58,149 nt of DNA from an uncultured Gemmiger sp. (GTDB taxonomy: Bacteria > Bacillota > Clostridia > Oscillospirales > Ruminococcaceae). The DNA lies in contig CALXAH010000022.1 of assembly GCA_944386225.1 (NCBI GenBank), positions 1-58,149 of the forward strand, read 5' to 3'. The stretch's first letter is position 1. Each line of letters opens with the position of its first letter. Below are positions 1-8,828 of this stretch, piece by piece. The notes below the pieces were generated by a model that did not search any database, was not told the DNA's origin, and saw nothing but the letters and a program-made list of their open reading frames with translations. A program made the position numbers and the translations under genes.

Positions 1-284
1 CGGAAGGTGGGCAGCAGCGCCGGGTCAAAGAACCCGCGCCGGGCCAGCGCCGCGTACAGGCCGGGGCTGCTGTGGCCTTTGCTCAAAACGAACCGGTCCC
101 GGTCGGGCCAGCGGGGCTGGGCCGGGTCAAGGTTCAGTTCCTTGTTATACAGCCAGGTCAGGATGTCGGCGCTGCTCAGCGCGCCGCCCGGATGGCCGGA
201 CTGCGCCGAGAACACCTCTTCCAGCACGTCCAGCCGCAGCCGGGCAGCGGCACGGCGCAGGGCGTTGCGTTCGGATTGTTCCAT
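1..284 (-). CDS. Transketolase N-terminal subunit (5' end only, runs off the window)
   Basis: First 94 residues of a split transketolase, the thiamine-diphosphate subunit that pairs with a separate C-terminal subunit in many Firmicutes and works in the non-oxidative pentose phosphate pathway. Seen: SAQSGHPGGALSSADI, the conserved GHPGG thiamine-diphosphate motif, followed by DRDRFVLSKGHSSPGLYAAL, the SKGH motif. ATG at 284 is preceded by AAAGGGGG. The rest of the gene, and any C-terminal subunit, lies left of base 1. Identification is strong from motifs and spacing. A related 1-deoxyxylulose-5-phosphate synthase is unlikely because its N-terminus is different. Confidence 0.9.
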   Translation of the reverse strand, partial: MEQSERNALRRAAARLRLDVLEEVFSAQSGHPGGALSSADILTWLYNKELNLDPAQPRWPDRDRFVLSKGHSSPGLYAALARRGFFDPALLPTF

Positions 285-352
285 AATGGGGACCCCCTTT
301 GTTATCATCCATATGTGGCCGGCCCGTCGGGGGGCACAGCCTATACAACCCT

Positions 353-382
353 ATAGTACAACCAATCCCCCTGCCGCCGCAA
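353..382 (-). promoter_or_regulatory. Probable sigma-A promoter of the transketolase gene
   Basis: Read on the minus strand: -35 TTGCGG (382-377), an 18-base spacer, then -10 TACTAT (358-353), about 70 bases upstream of the ATG at 284. It faces away from the sigma-factor promoter at 405-433. Confidence 0.5.
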
Positions 383-404
383 GCCTTTTCGGGCAAAAAG
401 CCGA

Positions 405-433
405 TTGCATTTGCCCGGCTGACCCGATACAAT
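405..433 (+). promoter_or_regulatory. Probable promoter of the ECF sigma/anti-sigma operon
   Basis: TTGCAT at 405-410, 17-base spacer, TACAAT at 428-433. This resembles a housekeeping promoter rather than the AAC/CGT type often used for ECF autoregulation. Confidence 0.45.
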
Positions 434-530
434 AGGAAAAGCGGCCGAAAAAAGCCGCGCAACGATGCAATAATCCGGGAGGTCCGTGCGTATGCAGGAC
501 AGAAGCCTACAAGAAGGAAAGGCGGGTACG

Positions 531-1010
531 ATGACGGCGGCCCAGGTGCTGACGCCCGAACAGGCGCTGGAATACTACGGCGACATGGTGCTGCGCACCG
601 CCTTCGGGCTGGTGAAGAACATGGCCGACGCCGAGGATATGGCCCAGGACGTCTTTCTGACCCTGGTGCAGCGTCAGCCTGCCTTTGAGAGCCCCGAGCA
701 CCAGAAAGCCTGGCTGCTGCGGGCCACCATCAACCGGTGCAAGAGCCATTTCCGCAGCGCCTGGCAGCGCCGCACCGAAGGGCTGGACGAGACCCTGCCC
801 GCCTTTACCCCCGAGGAAAGCGGGGTGCTGGAGGCGGTGGCCGCTCTGCCGATGAAGTACCGGCAGGTGGTGTACCTGCATTATATTGAGGGGTATTCCA
901 CCGCCGAGATCGCCCGCCTGCTGGACCGCAGCCAGAACACGGTGCTCAGCCAGCTGAGCCGGGCGCGGGCGAAACTGAAAGACCAACTGGAAGGAGGACA
1001 AACGCCATGA
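531..1010 (+). CDS. ECF-type RNA polymerase sigma factor
   Basis: Small sigma-70 family factor of about 159 residues. Region 2 (LRTAFGLVKNMADAEDMAQD, with the usual DAED(M/L)xQ(D/E)VF core) sits near residues 20-50. Region 4 (LPMKYRQVVYLHYIEGYSTA followed by EIARLL, NTVLSQLSRARAKLK) is the helix-turn-helix that reads the -35 element. ATG 531 is chosen because AAGGAAAGG lies 8-18 bases upstream; in-frame GTG 486 and ATG 492 would add 13-15 residues without a ribosome site. The stop overlaps the start of the next gene (ATGA), so the two are translationally coupled. Its regulon cannot be read from here. Confidence 0.9.
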   Translation: MTAAQVLTPEQALEYYGDMVLRTAFGLVKNMADAEDMAQDVFLTLVQRQPAFESPEHQKAWLLRATINRCKSHFRSAWQRRTEGLDETLPAFTPEESGVLEAVAALPMKYRQVVYLHYIEGYSTAEIARLLDRSQNTVLSQLSRARAKLKDQLEGGQTP

Positions 1011-1651
1011 GCCGACCGGAAGACGCCTACCGCAGCGCCCTGAACAAGGTGACCGCCTCGGAGGACTGGAAGGCCCGTACCCGGGCGGCGATGGAGGCGG
1101 CCTCCTCCCCGGCGGCGCCCCGGCTGCGGGTGGTAAAAAGCCCCCGCCGCGCCTGGAAAGGGGTGCTGGCCGCGGCGGCCTGCCTGATCCTGATCGCCAT
1201 CCCGGTGATGAAATACGGCCCGATGCTCGGCTTTGAGGGTTTTGGCATGTCGGGCGGGGCCGCGGCCCCGAATACGGCGGCGGCCTACGACGCGGCCGGC
1301 GAAGGCGAATCCGCCGAACCCCGCGCCGCCGCGCCCCAGGTGATGGCCATGGCCCCCAGCGAGGCAAGCGCCGCCGAAAAGTCCCAGGTCACGGCGGACG
1401 CAATCACCAGCCCGCTGGCCGCCATTGAGGGCCTGCCCGCCGAGGGCGAGCCGGTGGATACGGTGCTGACCCGGGTGGGCGAGGACGAGGAATCCGTCTA
1501 CTACCTGACCGGCAGCCTGGAAGGGGTCACCGCCCTGTATGAGGACGGCAGCCGCGAACCGCTGGCCGATGCGCTGGAATCCGGCCGGGTGACCCTGTCC
1601 GACCTGCAGCGGCTGGGCGTGCCCCTGACCGCCGAGCCGAAAGAGGGCTGA
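1007..1651 (+). CDS. Probable anti-sigma factor, single-pass membrane protein
   Basis: 214 residues: a basic cytoplasmic N-terminal third, one hydrophobic segment near residues 50-67 (VLAAAACLILIAIPVMKY), then an Ala/Glu-rich extracytoplasmic part. No HxxxCxxC zinc-binding anti-sigma motif is visible, so the role is inferred from topology and from the ATGA overlap with the ECF sigma gene. The C-terminal part (VDTVLTRVGEDEESVYYLTG) could be a small sensor region but matches nothing I recognise. A terminator follows directly, making this a two-gene operon. Confidence 0.7.
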   Translation: MSRPEDAYRSALNKVTASEDWKARTRAAMEAASSPAAPRLRVVKSPRRAWKGVLAAAACLILIAIPVMKYGPMLGFEGFGMSGGAAAPNTAAAYDAAGEGESAEPRAAAPQVMAMAPSEASAAEKSQVTADAITSPLAAIEGLPAEGEPVDTVLTRVGEDEESVYYLTGSLEGVTALYEDGSREPLADALESGRVTLSDLQRLGVPLTAEPKEG

Positions 1652-1676
1652 AACCCCGCTGTATCACAAGGATTTT

Positions 1677-1710
1677 ACCCGCCCGCCGCTTGACGGGCGG
1701 GTTTGTTTTT
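1677..1710 (+). terminator. Rho-independent terminator after the anti-sigma gene
   Basis: CCCGCCCGCCGCTTGACGGG-type hairpin (GCCCGCC/GGCGGGT arms) followed by TTTGTTTTT. Confidence 0.8.
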
Positions 1711-1732
1711 ACTACAATACAAGTTGTATAAC
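1703..1732 (+). promoter_or_regulatory. Probable promoter of the CBS-domain gene
   Basis: TTGTTT (1703-1708), 18-base spacer, TATAAC (1727-1732). The -35 overlaps the T-run of the preceding terminator. Confidence 0.4.
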
Positions 1733-1779
1733 TCAGTTCACTAAAGCGCCGGAATCCCCGGCGGGAGGGAGTACTACAG

Positions 1780-2730
1780 ATGGACCCGGATGGTCTTACG
1801 ATTTTGCTGGCGGCCCTGGCGGCAGGGCTGGTATGTTTTGTGGTGGGCTGGGTGCTGGCCAAGAAGCTGACCCTGCCCGCCTGGCTGGACCGGCTGCTGG
1901 CCCCGGCGGGCCTGGGCGGCAAGGAGCGTGTGACCGAGGAGGAGTTCCTCGAGATCATGGACGACGCGGACGAGGAAGAGATCGACGAAAGCCAGAAACG
2001 GATGATCAACAACATCTTTGATCTGGACGATGTGTGCGCGGGGGATATCATGACCCACCGCACCGAGGTCACCGCCGTGGAGCTGACCGACAGCTGCCGG
2101 GAGGCGGTGGCGGCGGCGCTGAAAAGCGGCAACAGCCGGCTGCCGGTGTACAAGGGCAGCCTGGACGACGTGGCGGGGATGCTGTATGTAAAGGATCTGC
2201 TGCGGCTGGTGGATCACCCGGAGGAGCTGGACAGCCCGGTGCAGCCCTTTGTGCGCCAGGCGATGTTCGTGCCGGAAAGCCGCCCCGCCCGGGAGCTGCT
2301 GCTGGACTTCAAGCGCAAGAAATGCCTGATCGCCATTGTGGTGGACGAGTACGGCGGCACCGCCGGCCTGGTAACGATGGAGGATATCCTGGAGGAGATC
2401 GTAGGCAATATCCAGGACGAGTACGACAACGAGGAAGAACCCCTGACCCGCGGCGAGGACGGCAGCGTGAGCGTGGACGCGGCGCTGGATCTGGAGGATC
2501 TGTTTGACGCGCTGGATCTGCCCCTGCCGGAGCGCAGCGAGGACGAGGAGTTTGACACGGTGGGCGGCCTTGTGGTGGACCGCCTGGGCCATATTCCCGC
2601 CGAGGGCGAAGCCGCCCGGGTGGAATGGGGCGGCGTGGAGTTCACGGTGCAGCGGGTAGCCAGCCGCCGGGTGGTGCGGGTGCTGGCCCGGTGCGCCGAG
2701 ACAGCCGCCGCCGCGAAAGGAGAGGACTGA
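1780..2730 (+). CDS. CorC/HlyC-family CBS-domain protein
   Basis: 316 residues. A single N-terminal membrane anchor (residues 6-28) is followed by an acidic linker (EEEFLEIMDDADEEEIDESQ) and the core typical of CorC/HlyC proteins: NNIFDLDDVCAGDIMTHRTE opens the first CBS domain, and a second CBS domain holds LIAIVVDEYGGTAGLVTMED and ILEEIVG. The C-terminal transporter-associated (CorC_HlyC) domain spans about 220-300. There is no full DUF21 membrane domain, so this is a short form. Family members are linked to Mg/Co efflux and membrane maintenance; the substrate here is not known. Start ATG 1780 lies after GGGAGGGAG. A Nudix gene follows 2 bases after the stop. Confidence 0.88.
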   Translation: MDPDGLTILLAALAAGLVCFVVGWVLAKKLTLPAWLDRLLAPAGLGGKERVTEEEFLEIMDDADEEEIDESQKRMINNIFDLDDVCAGDIMTHRTEVTAVELTDSCREAVAAALKSGNSRLPVYKGSLDDVAGMLYVKDLLRLVDHPEELDSPVQPFVRQAMFVPESRPARELLLDFKRKKCLIAIVVDEYGGTAGLVTMEDILEEIVGNIQDEYDNEEEPLTRGEDGSVSVDAALDLEDLFDALDLPLPERSEDEEFDTVGGLVVDRLGHIPAEGEAARVEWGGVEFTVQRVASRRVVRVLARCAETAAAAKGED

Positions 2731-2732
2731 CC

Positions 2733-3278
2733 ATGGCGCATTTTGAAACCCGGACCGGCAGCGAGGAGATCTTCCGCGGCCGGGTATTCACCGTGACCCG
2801 GGACACCGTGACCCTGGAAAACGGGGCCGAGGGCACCCGGGAGATCGTGCATCATCACGGGGGCGCCTGCGTGGCGGCCCTGACCGAAGATAACCGGGTG
2901 TACCTGGTGCGGCAGTTCCGGTACGCTTTCGGGCAGGAGATCTGGGAGCTGCCCGCCGGCAAGCTGGAAGCGGGCGAAGACCCGCTGGAGGCCGCCAAGC
3001 GGGAGCTGGGCGAGGAAGCGGGCCTGGCCGCCGACCATTGGCGGGACCTGCACCCCATCTGGCCCACGGTGGGCTACTGCAGCGAGATCATCTATACCTA
3101 TCTGGCCACCGGCCTGCACCCGGTGCCCATGCATCTGGACGAGGACGAGTTCCTGACCCCGGAATCCCTGCCCCTGGACGAGGCCGTGGCCATGTGCCTG
3201 GACGGCCGCATCGTGGACGGCAAAACCATCGCCGCCCTGCTCAAGATCCAGGCGCTGCGGGCTAAGGGAGAGCTGTAA
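2733..3278 (+). CDS. NudF-type Nudix hydrolase (ADP-ribose pyrophosphatase family)
   Basis: 181 residues. It hydrolyses nucleoside diphosphate-X compounds; ADP-ribose is the usual substrate of this subgroup. The Nudix box GX5EX7REUXEEXGU is complete (GKLEAGEDPLEAAKRELGEE then AGL). The preceding QFRYAFGQEIWELPAGKLE is typical of NudF/YqkG enzymes. Start ATG 2733 lies 2 bases after the upstream stop with AAAGGAGAGG in that gene's end, so it is co-transcribed with the CBS-domain gene. The stop at 3276-3278 is followed at once by repeat copy R1. Confidence 0.92.
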   Translation: MAHFETRTGSEEIFRGRVFTVTRDTVTLENGAEGTREIVHHHGGACVAALTEDNRVYLVRQFRYAFGQEIWELPAGKLEAGEDPLEAAKRELGEEAGLAADHWRDLHPIWPTVGYCSEIIYTYLATGLHPVPMHLDEDEFLTPESLPLDEAVAMCLDGRIVDGKTIAALLKIQALRAKGEL

Positions 3279-3285
3279 GGGCTGA

Positions 3286-3577
3286 TATGGGGGGATAGAA
3301 CCTATCCCCCCATACCCCCCGGAACACATGGCCGAATTTCTTCGGCCATAGGGAATGATATAACAAGGCCCGCGCAAACCGGAAACGGTCTGCGCGGGCC
3401 TTGCTTTGTATTTATCCCCAGGGCCGAAGATATTCGGCCCTGATTTCCGGGGGCCGGGTCTGCAAAGCAGCCAAGGCCGCAGTGCGGCCTTGGACCGGCA
3501 GTGCGGTCGGCGCAGCCGGGCGGGCGCATCGTTGTTGCGCCCGCAGCGCCGGGGGGACGTTGTCCCCCCAGATCGGC
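3286..3577 (+). repeat. Modular palindromic repeat, copy R1 (full length)
   Basis: Reference copy of the dispersed family. Hairpins in order: a, 3286-3314 (13-bp perfect arms TATGGGGGGATAG, 3-base loop); b, 3328-3349 (ATGGCCGAA/TTCGGCCAT); c, 3364-3403 (CAAGGCCCGCGCA/TGCGCGGGCCTTG, then CTTTGT, terminator-like); d, 3419-3442 (CAGGGCCGAA/TTCGGCCCTG); e, 3443-3577, itself made of CCAAGGCCGC/GCGGCCTTGG, GGGCGCA/TGCGCCC and GGGGGGAC/GTCCCCCC hairpins and ending CAGATCGGC. It fills the whole gap between two convergent genes, so it may also act as a two-way terminator. Confidence 0.92.
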
Positions 3578-4000
3578 TTACACGAACTCGAACAGGTTCA
3601 GGCCGATCTCATCGCTGAAACGGCGCTCGACGGTGCCGTCCACAACCCGCACCACCATCTCGCAGGTGGCGCTGACCAGGGCCCGGTTCAAATGGCCGCC
3701 CACCACGGCGCCGGTCTCGTCGCCGGCGGCCAGATGCAGGTGGGCGTAGAAGGCGCCCTCCTTGGTGGTGACGGTGCCGGTCAGGCTGACGATCTCATGA
3801 TCGCCGGTGAAACTGTTGGCCTTGTACTGCTTTTCGGCGGTGCGCAGCACCCCCACCGTAAACTCGTTGATTGCGCCGATGGCGCTCACCTGGGCCAGTT
3901 TGACCTGCTCGGCGGTGCAGACCTTTTCCAGCTGCTCCAGAATTTCCTCGCCCTTGTCCATCCGGATGAACAGGGTATCCTTGAACCGACGGTATTCCAT
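3578..4000 (-). CDS. PPC/DUF296 domain DNA-binding protein
   Basis: 140 residues, entirely a PPC (plants and prokaryotes conserved, DUF296) domain, a trimeric beta-fold. Diagnostic features: EILEQLEKVCTAEQVKLAQV with SAIGAI near residues 20-45, and FYAHLHLAAGDETGAVVGGH near 84-103, whose His residues are the conserved putative metal ligands. Bacterial members are single-domain and functionally poorly defined; plant relatives carry an AT-hook, absent here. Start ATG 4000 is preceded by AAGGAGTGACAGAGA. It is 15 bases downstream of mnmG, so probably the last gene of the mnmE-mnmG transcript. The TAA stop abuts repeat R1. Confidence 0.85.
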   Translation of the reverse strand: MEYRRFKDTLFIRMDKGEEILEQLEKVCTAEQVKLAQVSAIGAINEFTVGVLRTAEKQYKANSFTGDHEIVSLTGTVTTKEGAFYAHLHLAAGDETGAVVGGHLNRALVSATCEMVVRVVDGTVERRFSDEIGLNLFEFV

Positions 4001-4015
4001 TCTCTGTCACTCCTT

Positions 4016-5923
4016 TTATGCTTCGTCCGGGCCGTGCCCGGCGTTTGCCTGTTTGCGCCGCGCGGCGTGCAGCGCCACGCTGAGCACCGCGATGTCCGAG
4101 GGGGACACCCCCGGCACCCGGGCCGCCTGCCCCAGGCTTACCGGCCGGATGCGGGCCAGCTTTTCCCGGGCTTCCAGCCGCAGGCCTGTGAGGGGCGCGT
4201 AGTCAAAATCCGGCGGGATGGGGGTGTTCTCCTGCCGCTGCACCTGCCGCACCTGCCGCTGCTGCCGCTCGATGTAGCCGGCGTATTTCAGCTCGGTCTC
4301 AATGCGGCCCGCCATGCGGGCGTCCACCCCTTCGCCCCGGCCGATGATCCCGGCCAGCAGTTCGTAGGTCACGCCCGGGCGCAGCAGCAGTCCCGCCGCC
4401 ACGCCGCCCTGGGACGCGGGGGCCAGCCCCGCCGCCGCAAAGGGTTCGGCCAGCGCCGCGCCGGAGATCCGGGTGGCGTGCAGCCGGGCCAGCTCCGCCT
4501 TTTTGATGGCCATATCCTGCTCAAACCGCGCCCAGCGGGCATCGTCCACCAGACCGTATTCCCGGCCGATGAGGGTCAGACGCTCGTCCGCGTTGTCCTG
4601 GCGCAGGGTCAGCCGGTACTCGCTGCGGCTGGTCATCATCCGGTAGGGGTCCAGCACCCCCTTGGTGACCAGATCGTCCACCAGGGTGCCCAGATAACTG
4701 GAGGACCGGGGCAGGATCAGCTGGCTTTTGCCCAGCGCGGCCCGGGCGGCGTTCAGCCCGGCCAGCAGGCCCTGGGCCGCGGCCTCCTCGTAGCCGCTGG
4801 TGCCGTTGAACTGCCCCGCCCCGTACAGCCCGGCCACCGCCTTGCATTCCAGCGTGGCGGCCAGGGCGGTGGGGTCGATGCAGTCGTACTCGATGGCGTA
4901 GGCCGGGCGCATGATCTCCAGCCGCTCAAACCCCACGATGCTGCGGTACATGGCCACCTGCACATCCTCCGGCAGGCTGCTGCTCATGCCCTGCAGGTAC
5001 ATCTCGTCGGTGTCCTCGCCGCAGGGTTCCACAAAGATCTGGTGCCGGTCCTTTTCCGCAAACCGCACCACCTTGTCCTCAATGGAGGGGCAGTACCGGG
5101 GCCCGATGCCCTCGATCTTGCCGCCGTACAGCGGGCTGCGGTGCAGGTTTTCCCGGATGATCCGGTGGGTCTCCGGGTTGGTCCAGGCAATGTGGCAGGC
5201 CACCTTGTTCCGCATGGGGGTGCGGGTCAGAAAACTGAAGGGCTGCAGCAGCTCGTCCGGGTCGCCGGGCTGGCACTCCAGCTTGTCAAAATCAATGCTG
5301 CGCCGGTGCACCCGGGCCGGGGTGCCGGTCTTGAACCGGCGCAGCGGCAGGCCCAGGGCTTTCAGGCTCTCGGTCAGGGCGGTGGCGGCGTGCTGGCCGT
5401 CCGGCCCGCTGGGGTAATCCGCCCCGCCCACAAAGATCTTGCCGCCCAGGTTGGTGCCGGTGGCGATCACCACGCACTTTGCCCCGTAATACCCGTCCAG
5501 ACGGGTGCGCACCCCGGTGACCCGGCCGTTTTCGGCCAGGATATCGGTCACCTCCGCCTGTTTCAGTGCAAGGCCCGGCGTGCGCTCCAGAAACAGCTTC
5601 ATATAGTCGTGGTAGCGCCGCCGGTCGGTCTGCACCCGCAGGCTGTGCACCGCCGGGCCCTTGCCCCGGTTGAGCATCCGGCTCTGCAGATAGGTGGCGT
5701 CCGCCGCCAGACCCATCACGCCGCCCAGCGCGTCCACCTCCCGCACCAGATGGCCCTTGGCGGTGCCGCCGATGCTGGGGTTGCAGGGCATGTTGCCGAT
5801 GCCGTCCAGGCTCAGGGTAAACAGCCCGGTGTGCGCGCCCAGCACCGCCGCCGCGTGGGCGGCCTCGATGCCGGCGTGGCCCGCGCCGATCACGATCACG
5901 TCAAAATCTCCCAGATGGATCAC
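4016..5923 (-). CDS. mnmG: tRNA uridine-5-carboxymethylaminomethyl modification enzyme MnmG (GidA)
   Basis: 635 residues, the usual length. FAD-dependent partner of MnmE; together they install the (carboxy)methylaminomethyl group on the wobble uridine of several tRNAs. Seen: N-terminal FAD motif [18 protein letters not shown], the family signature [21 protein letters not shown], and [20 protein letters not shown] in the second half, followed by the [16 protein letters not shown] stretch and the C-terminal helical domain that binds MnmE. The start is GTG at 5923 with GAGGAGAG upstream. Only 15 bases separate it from the mnmE stop, so mnmE-mnmG form one operon, as in many Firmicutes. Confidence 0.98.
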   Translation of the reverse strand: MIHLGDFDVIVIGAGHAGIEAAHAAAVLGAHTGLFTLSLDGIGNMPCNPSIGGTAKGHLVREVDALGGVMGLAADATYLQSRMLNRGKGPAVHSLRVQTDRRRYHDYMKLFLERTPGLALKQAEVTDILAENGRVTGVRTRLDGYYGAKCVVIATGTNLGGKIFVGGADYPSGPDGQHAATALTESLKALGLPLRRFKTGTPARVHRRSIDFDKLECQPGDPDELLQPFSFLTRTPMRNKVACHIAWTNPETHRIIRENLHRSPLYGGKIEGIGPRYCPSIEDKVVRFAEKDRHQIFVEPCGEDTDEMYLQGMSSSLPEDVQVAMYRSIVGFERLEIMRPAYAIEYDCIDPTALAATLECKAVAGLYGAGQFNGTSGYEEAAAQGLLAGLNAARAALGKSQLILPRSSSYLGTLVDDLVTKGVLDPYRMMTSRSEYRLTLRQDNADERLTLIGREYGLVDDARWARFEQDMAIKKAELARLHATRISGAALAEPFAAAGLAPASQGGVAAGLLLRPGVTYELLAGIIGRGEGVDARMAGRIETELKYAGYIERQQRQVRQVQRQENTPIPPDFDYAPLTGLRLEAREKLARIRPVSLGQAARVPGVSPSDIAVLSVALHAARRKQANAGHGPDEA

Positions 5924-5938
5924 TGTTTTTCTCTCCTC

Positions 5939-7324
5939 TTACTTTCCCACACAGAAGCGGCTGAACACTTCCTCAATCACCGCTTCGTCGGCAGCTTCGC
6001 CGGTCAGTTCATACAGCGCCTGCAGCGCCTCGTCCACGCAGACGCCCACCGCGTCCAGGCCGAAGCCCTGCTGCCCGGCGGCCAGCGCGTCCTCCAGCGC
6101 GTTGCGGGCGGCGGTGGCGGCGGCCAGCTGACGCTGCCCGCTCAAACAGCCCGCCGAGGGGTCCAGGTTGGCCACCCCCAGCAGGGTCTCCACCCGGCCC
6201 GCCAGCAGCTGCAGGCTGGCCGGGTCTCTGGCGGACAGGTGCATCACATCGGAGAAGCACCCCTCCAGCACCGATTCGTCAAATACCTGCGCCCCGGCGT
6301 CCTGCTTGTTCACCAGCGCCAGCGCCGGACGGCCCCGGCACAGCTGCGCCAGCCGGGCATCCTCGTCGGTGGCGGGTTCGCTGGCGTCAAACACCGCCAG
6401 CACCAGCCCGGCGGCGTCCAGCGCCTTGTAGCTGCGGCGGATGCCCTCCGCCTCCACTGCGTCGGCGGTTTCCCGCAGACCGGCGGTGTCGCTCAGGTTC
6501 AGCCGCACGCTGCCCAGCTGCACCGTCTGCTGCACCACGTCCCGGGTGGTGCCGGCCACCGGGGTCACGATAGCCCGCTCAAACCCCGCCAGCAGGTTCA
6601 GCAGGGTACTTTTGCCCACGTTGGGCCGGCCCACGATGGCGGTATCCACCCCGCCCAGGGCCACCGCCCCCGCGCCCCACTGGTCGATCATGGTCTGGAT
6701 CTTATCCCGGCAGCCGGTCAGGGTGGCGGTCAGGGCGGCCGGCTCCAGAGCGGGCACGTCCTCCTCGGGGAAATCCACCCAGGCGGCCAGATGGGCGGCC
6801 AGGGCGGTCAGATCCTCCCGGATCGCCCCGATCCGCCGGGCCACCGCCCCGTCCAGGCTGGCCGCGGCCAGCGCCGCGCCCTGCCGCCCGGCGGCCTGGA
6901 TAGCGTCCATCACCGCCTCGGCCTGGGTCAGGCTGATACGGCCGTTTTCAAAGGCGCGGCGGGTGAACTCCCCCGCCCCGGCGGGCCGGGCGCCCGCCGC
7001 CAGGCAGGCCTGCACCAGCCCCTCGGCCATGGCGCTGCCCCCGTGGCAGCTCAGCTCCACCACATCCTCGCCGGTGTAGCTGCGGGGCGCGCGGAAGCAC
7101 AGGGCCACCGTCTCGTCCAGCACCGAACCGTCCGGCCGCAGGCTGTGGCCGAACAGGGCGGTATAGCCCTTGGCCTGGCTCAGTTTGCGGGCGGGGTTGG
7201 CCGGGCGGAACACCGTTTCCGCGATCGGGTAGGCCTGGGGGCCGCTGATGCGTACCACCGCGATGCCCCCCACCCCCGGCGGGGTGGCCAGGGCGCAGAC
7301 GGTGGCCGAAAGATCCATTGACAT
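5939..7324 (-). CDS. mnmE: tRNA modification GTPase MnmE (TrmE)
   Basis: 461 residues. N-terminal tetrahydrofolate-binding domain (about 1-118), helical domain, and an inserted Ras-like G domain: G1 IVGRPNVGKST, the TPVAGTTRD switch, G3 DTAG, G4 NKQD. The chain ends FSRFCVGK, matching the conserved C-terminal C-(I/L/V)-G-K that positions the catalytic cysteine. Partner of MnmG. ATG 7324 follows GGAGGAAATTGCC; a second in-frame ATG is two codons in. First gene of its operon: a hairpin at 7353-7379 separates it from the upstream LytM genes, which read the same way. Confidence 0.98.
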   Translation of the reverse strand: MSMDLSATVCALATPPGVGGIAVVRISGPQAYPIAETVFRPANPARKLSQAKGYTALFGHSLRPDGSVLDETVALCFRAPRSYTGEDVVELSCHGGSAMAEGLVQACLAAGARPAGAGEFTRRAFENGRISLTQAEAVMDAIQAAGRQGAALAAASLDGAVARRIGAIREDLTALAAHLAAWVDFPEEDVPALEPAALTATLTGCRDKIQTMIDQWGAGAVALGGVDTAIVGRPNVGKSTLLNLLAGFERAIVTPVAGTTRDVVQQTVQLGSVRLNLSDTAGLRETADAVEAEGIRRSYKALDAAGLVLAVFDASEPATDEDARLAQLCRGRPALALVNKQDAGAQVFDESVLEGCFSDVMHLSARDPASLQLLAGRVETLLGVANLDPSAGCLSGQRQLAAATAARNALEDALAAGQQGFGLDAVGVCVDEALQALYELTGEAADEAVIEEVFSRFCVGK

Positions 7325-7352
7325 GGCAATTTCCTCCTTGCCGGAAAAGACG

Positions 7353-7379
7353 GAAAACCACGCGCGGGGGCGTGGTTTT
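7353..7379 (-). terminator. Hairpin terminator between the LytM pair and mnmE
   Basis: AAAACCACGC/GCGTGGTTTT arms, followed on the minus strand by TTTTCC. It lies just after the TAA-proximal end of the 7390 gene. Confidence 0.65.
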
Positions 7380-7389
7380 CCCGAAAGAT

Positions 7390-8784
7390 TTACCGGAACA
7401 GAACGCCCGGGTTCACGTTGCGCCAGACGCTCCAGGGGTCCAGCGCCGCGCCGCCCAGCCGCATATCGCAGACCACGTGCCCCTGGGTGGTGGCCACGGC
7501 CTGGCCCTGGGTGACGTAGTCGCCCTCGCTGACCTTGATGCTGCCCAGCAGATAGAACAGGCTCTTGAGCCCGCCGCCGTGCTCGATGACCAGGGTGCGG
7601 CCGGTGCTGCTGAGGGTACCGGTGTAGACCACCCGGCCCGCCGCGGGGCTGACCACGGTGCTGCCCGCGGGGGTGGAAAAGGTAACGTTGACGCTGTGCC
7701 GGGGGGTGATCAGGGCGTTGGCCGCGTCGATCTGGGCCTGCAGCACCGCCTGCAGTTCCACCGGATAGGTGGCCATGAGCAGCGGGTCGGCCTGGACGCG
7801 GTCGGTGTATTCGTACACGTCGTAGTCCCGCACCAGGGTACCCTGCACCGGCTGCACAAAGCCGTCCTGGGCCCAGTACACATCCGGGTCCACAATGTCC
7901 ATGACCTCGTCCAGCGCGGCGGGCACCGCCCCGATGTAAGGGGCGGCGGCGGTGCCGTCGGCGGTGTAGGTATCCAGTTCCCGCACCTCGCGGCCGTAGA
8001 CCCGCACGGTGGGGGTCAGTTCATACTCGCCGGAACGGATATGCAGCACATACTCGCCGCCGGGGCAGTCGCCCGGAACACCCAGATAGGCCAGCCAGGC
8101 GCCGTTGTACTTGATAAAGACCGCTTCGCCCAGGTCGGTGGTCAGGCTGGGGGGCACATCGCCCAGCACACCGGTCACCCGGATGCCCAGCACACCGCCC
8201 TGCACCACCGATTCGCCGCTCAATTCCACCTGAGGCTCGGCGTTCATGGTAAAGGATACCCGGTACACATCCTCCCCGGTGACCCCCTGCCCCACCTGGG
8301 CGGCGGGCTGGGTCACGGTGATGGCCAGGGTATAGTCCCCGTCGGCGGCAAAGCGGTAGCTGGCAAACTGTTCCCCGCCGCCCTCAAACAGCACCGAACC
8401 GTCGGCGCCGGTCAGGGTGATTTTGGCGTCCATGCCCTTGGGCAGGGTCAGCTGGGGATCGCTTACCTGCACATCCGCCAGCACCGCGCCGTCCGCCTCC
8501 GGGTTTGTGCCCGAAAAGCTGCGCTTGATAAACCCGGCCACCGGCACCTGCCAGTCCCACTGGGCAGCCGACAGGGTCTGGCCCGCAAAGGTGACGGTGC
8601 GGTCGGGCAGGGCCTCCTCGGTGACGGCCCGGTACATTACCAGCACCACGCCGCCCACGATCAGCGCCACGATCAGCACCACCATGCCCAGCCATACCAG
8701 CAGGGTACCCCACCAGGGCCGGGCAGCGGTTTCCTCTTCCTGTTCCTCCTGCTGTTCCAGCAGGCTCTGCTCCTGTTCGCTCAC
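7390..8784 (-). CDS. Membrane-anchored protein with degenerate LytM/M23 domain (paralog 1)
   Basis: 464 residues. Gln/Glu-rich cytoplasmic head, one membrane segment at about 25-50 (WWGTLLVWLGMVVLIVALIV), a long extracytoplasmic middle of beta-rich Ig-like character, and a C-terminal LytM fold (TFSTPAGSTVVSPAAGRVVY to DMRLGGAALDPW). The M23 zinc sites are degraded: the usual HxxxD becomes HSVNV and the final HxH region reads VVCDMRLGG with no His. A hydrolase role is therefore unlikely; a scaffolding or amidase-activating role, as for EnvC/NlpD-type or SpoIIQ-like degenerate LytM proteins, is an inference. GTG start at 8784 with AAGGAGGGATCG upstream, 44 bases after its paralog. Confidence 0.8.
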   Translation of the reverse strand: MSEQEQSLLEQQEEQEEETAARPWWGTLLVWLGMVVLIVALIVGGVVLVMYRAVTEEALPDRTVTFAGQTLSAAQWDWQVPVAGFIKRSFSGTNPEADGAVLADVQVSDPQLTLPKGMDAKITLTGADGSVLFEGGGEQFASYRFAADGDYTLAITVTQPAAQVGQGVTGEDVYRVSFTMNAEPQVELSGESVVQGGVLGIRVTGVLGDVPPSLTTDLGEAVFIKYNGAWLAYLGVPGDCPGGEYVLHIRSGEYELTPTVRVYGREVRELDTYTADGTAAAPYIGAVPAALDEVMDIVDPDVYWAQDGFVQPVQGTLVRDYDVYEYTDRVQADPLLMATYPVELQAVLQAQIDAANALITPRHSVNVTFSTPAGSTVVSPAAGRVVYTGTLSSTGRTLVIEHGGGLKSLFYLLGSIKVSEGDYVTQGQAVATTQGHVVCDMRLGGAALDPWSVWRNVNPGVLFR

Positions 8785-8828
8785 GAAACGATCCCTCCTT
8801 GCCGCCCGCGCCGGGCGGCGGTCTGCGC

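Noticed and set aside
3286-3577. CRISPR array
   Set aside because: The repeated hairpins differ from one another, are not regularly spaced, and have no unique spacers; no cas genes are present in the window.
3401-7321. A 1306-codon open frame on the plus strand
   Set aside because: It is antisense to mnmG and mnmE, has a His/Gln/Gly/Ala-rich composition typical of a shadow frame in G+C-rich DNA, and begins inside repeat R1 without a ribosome site.
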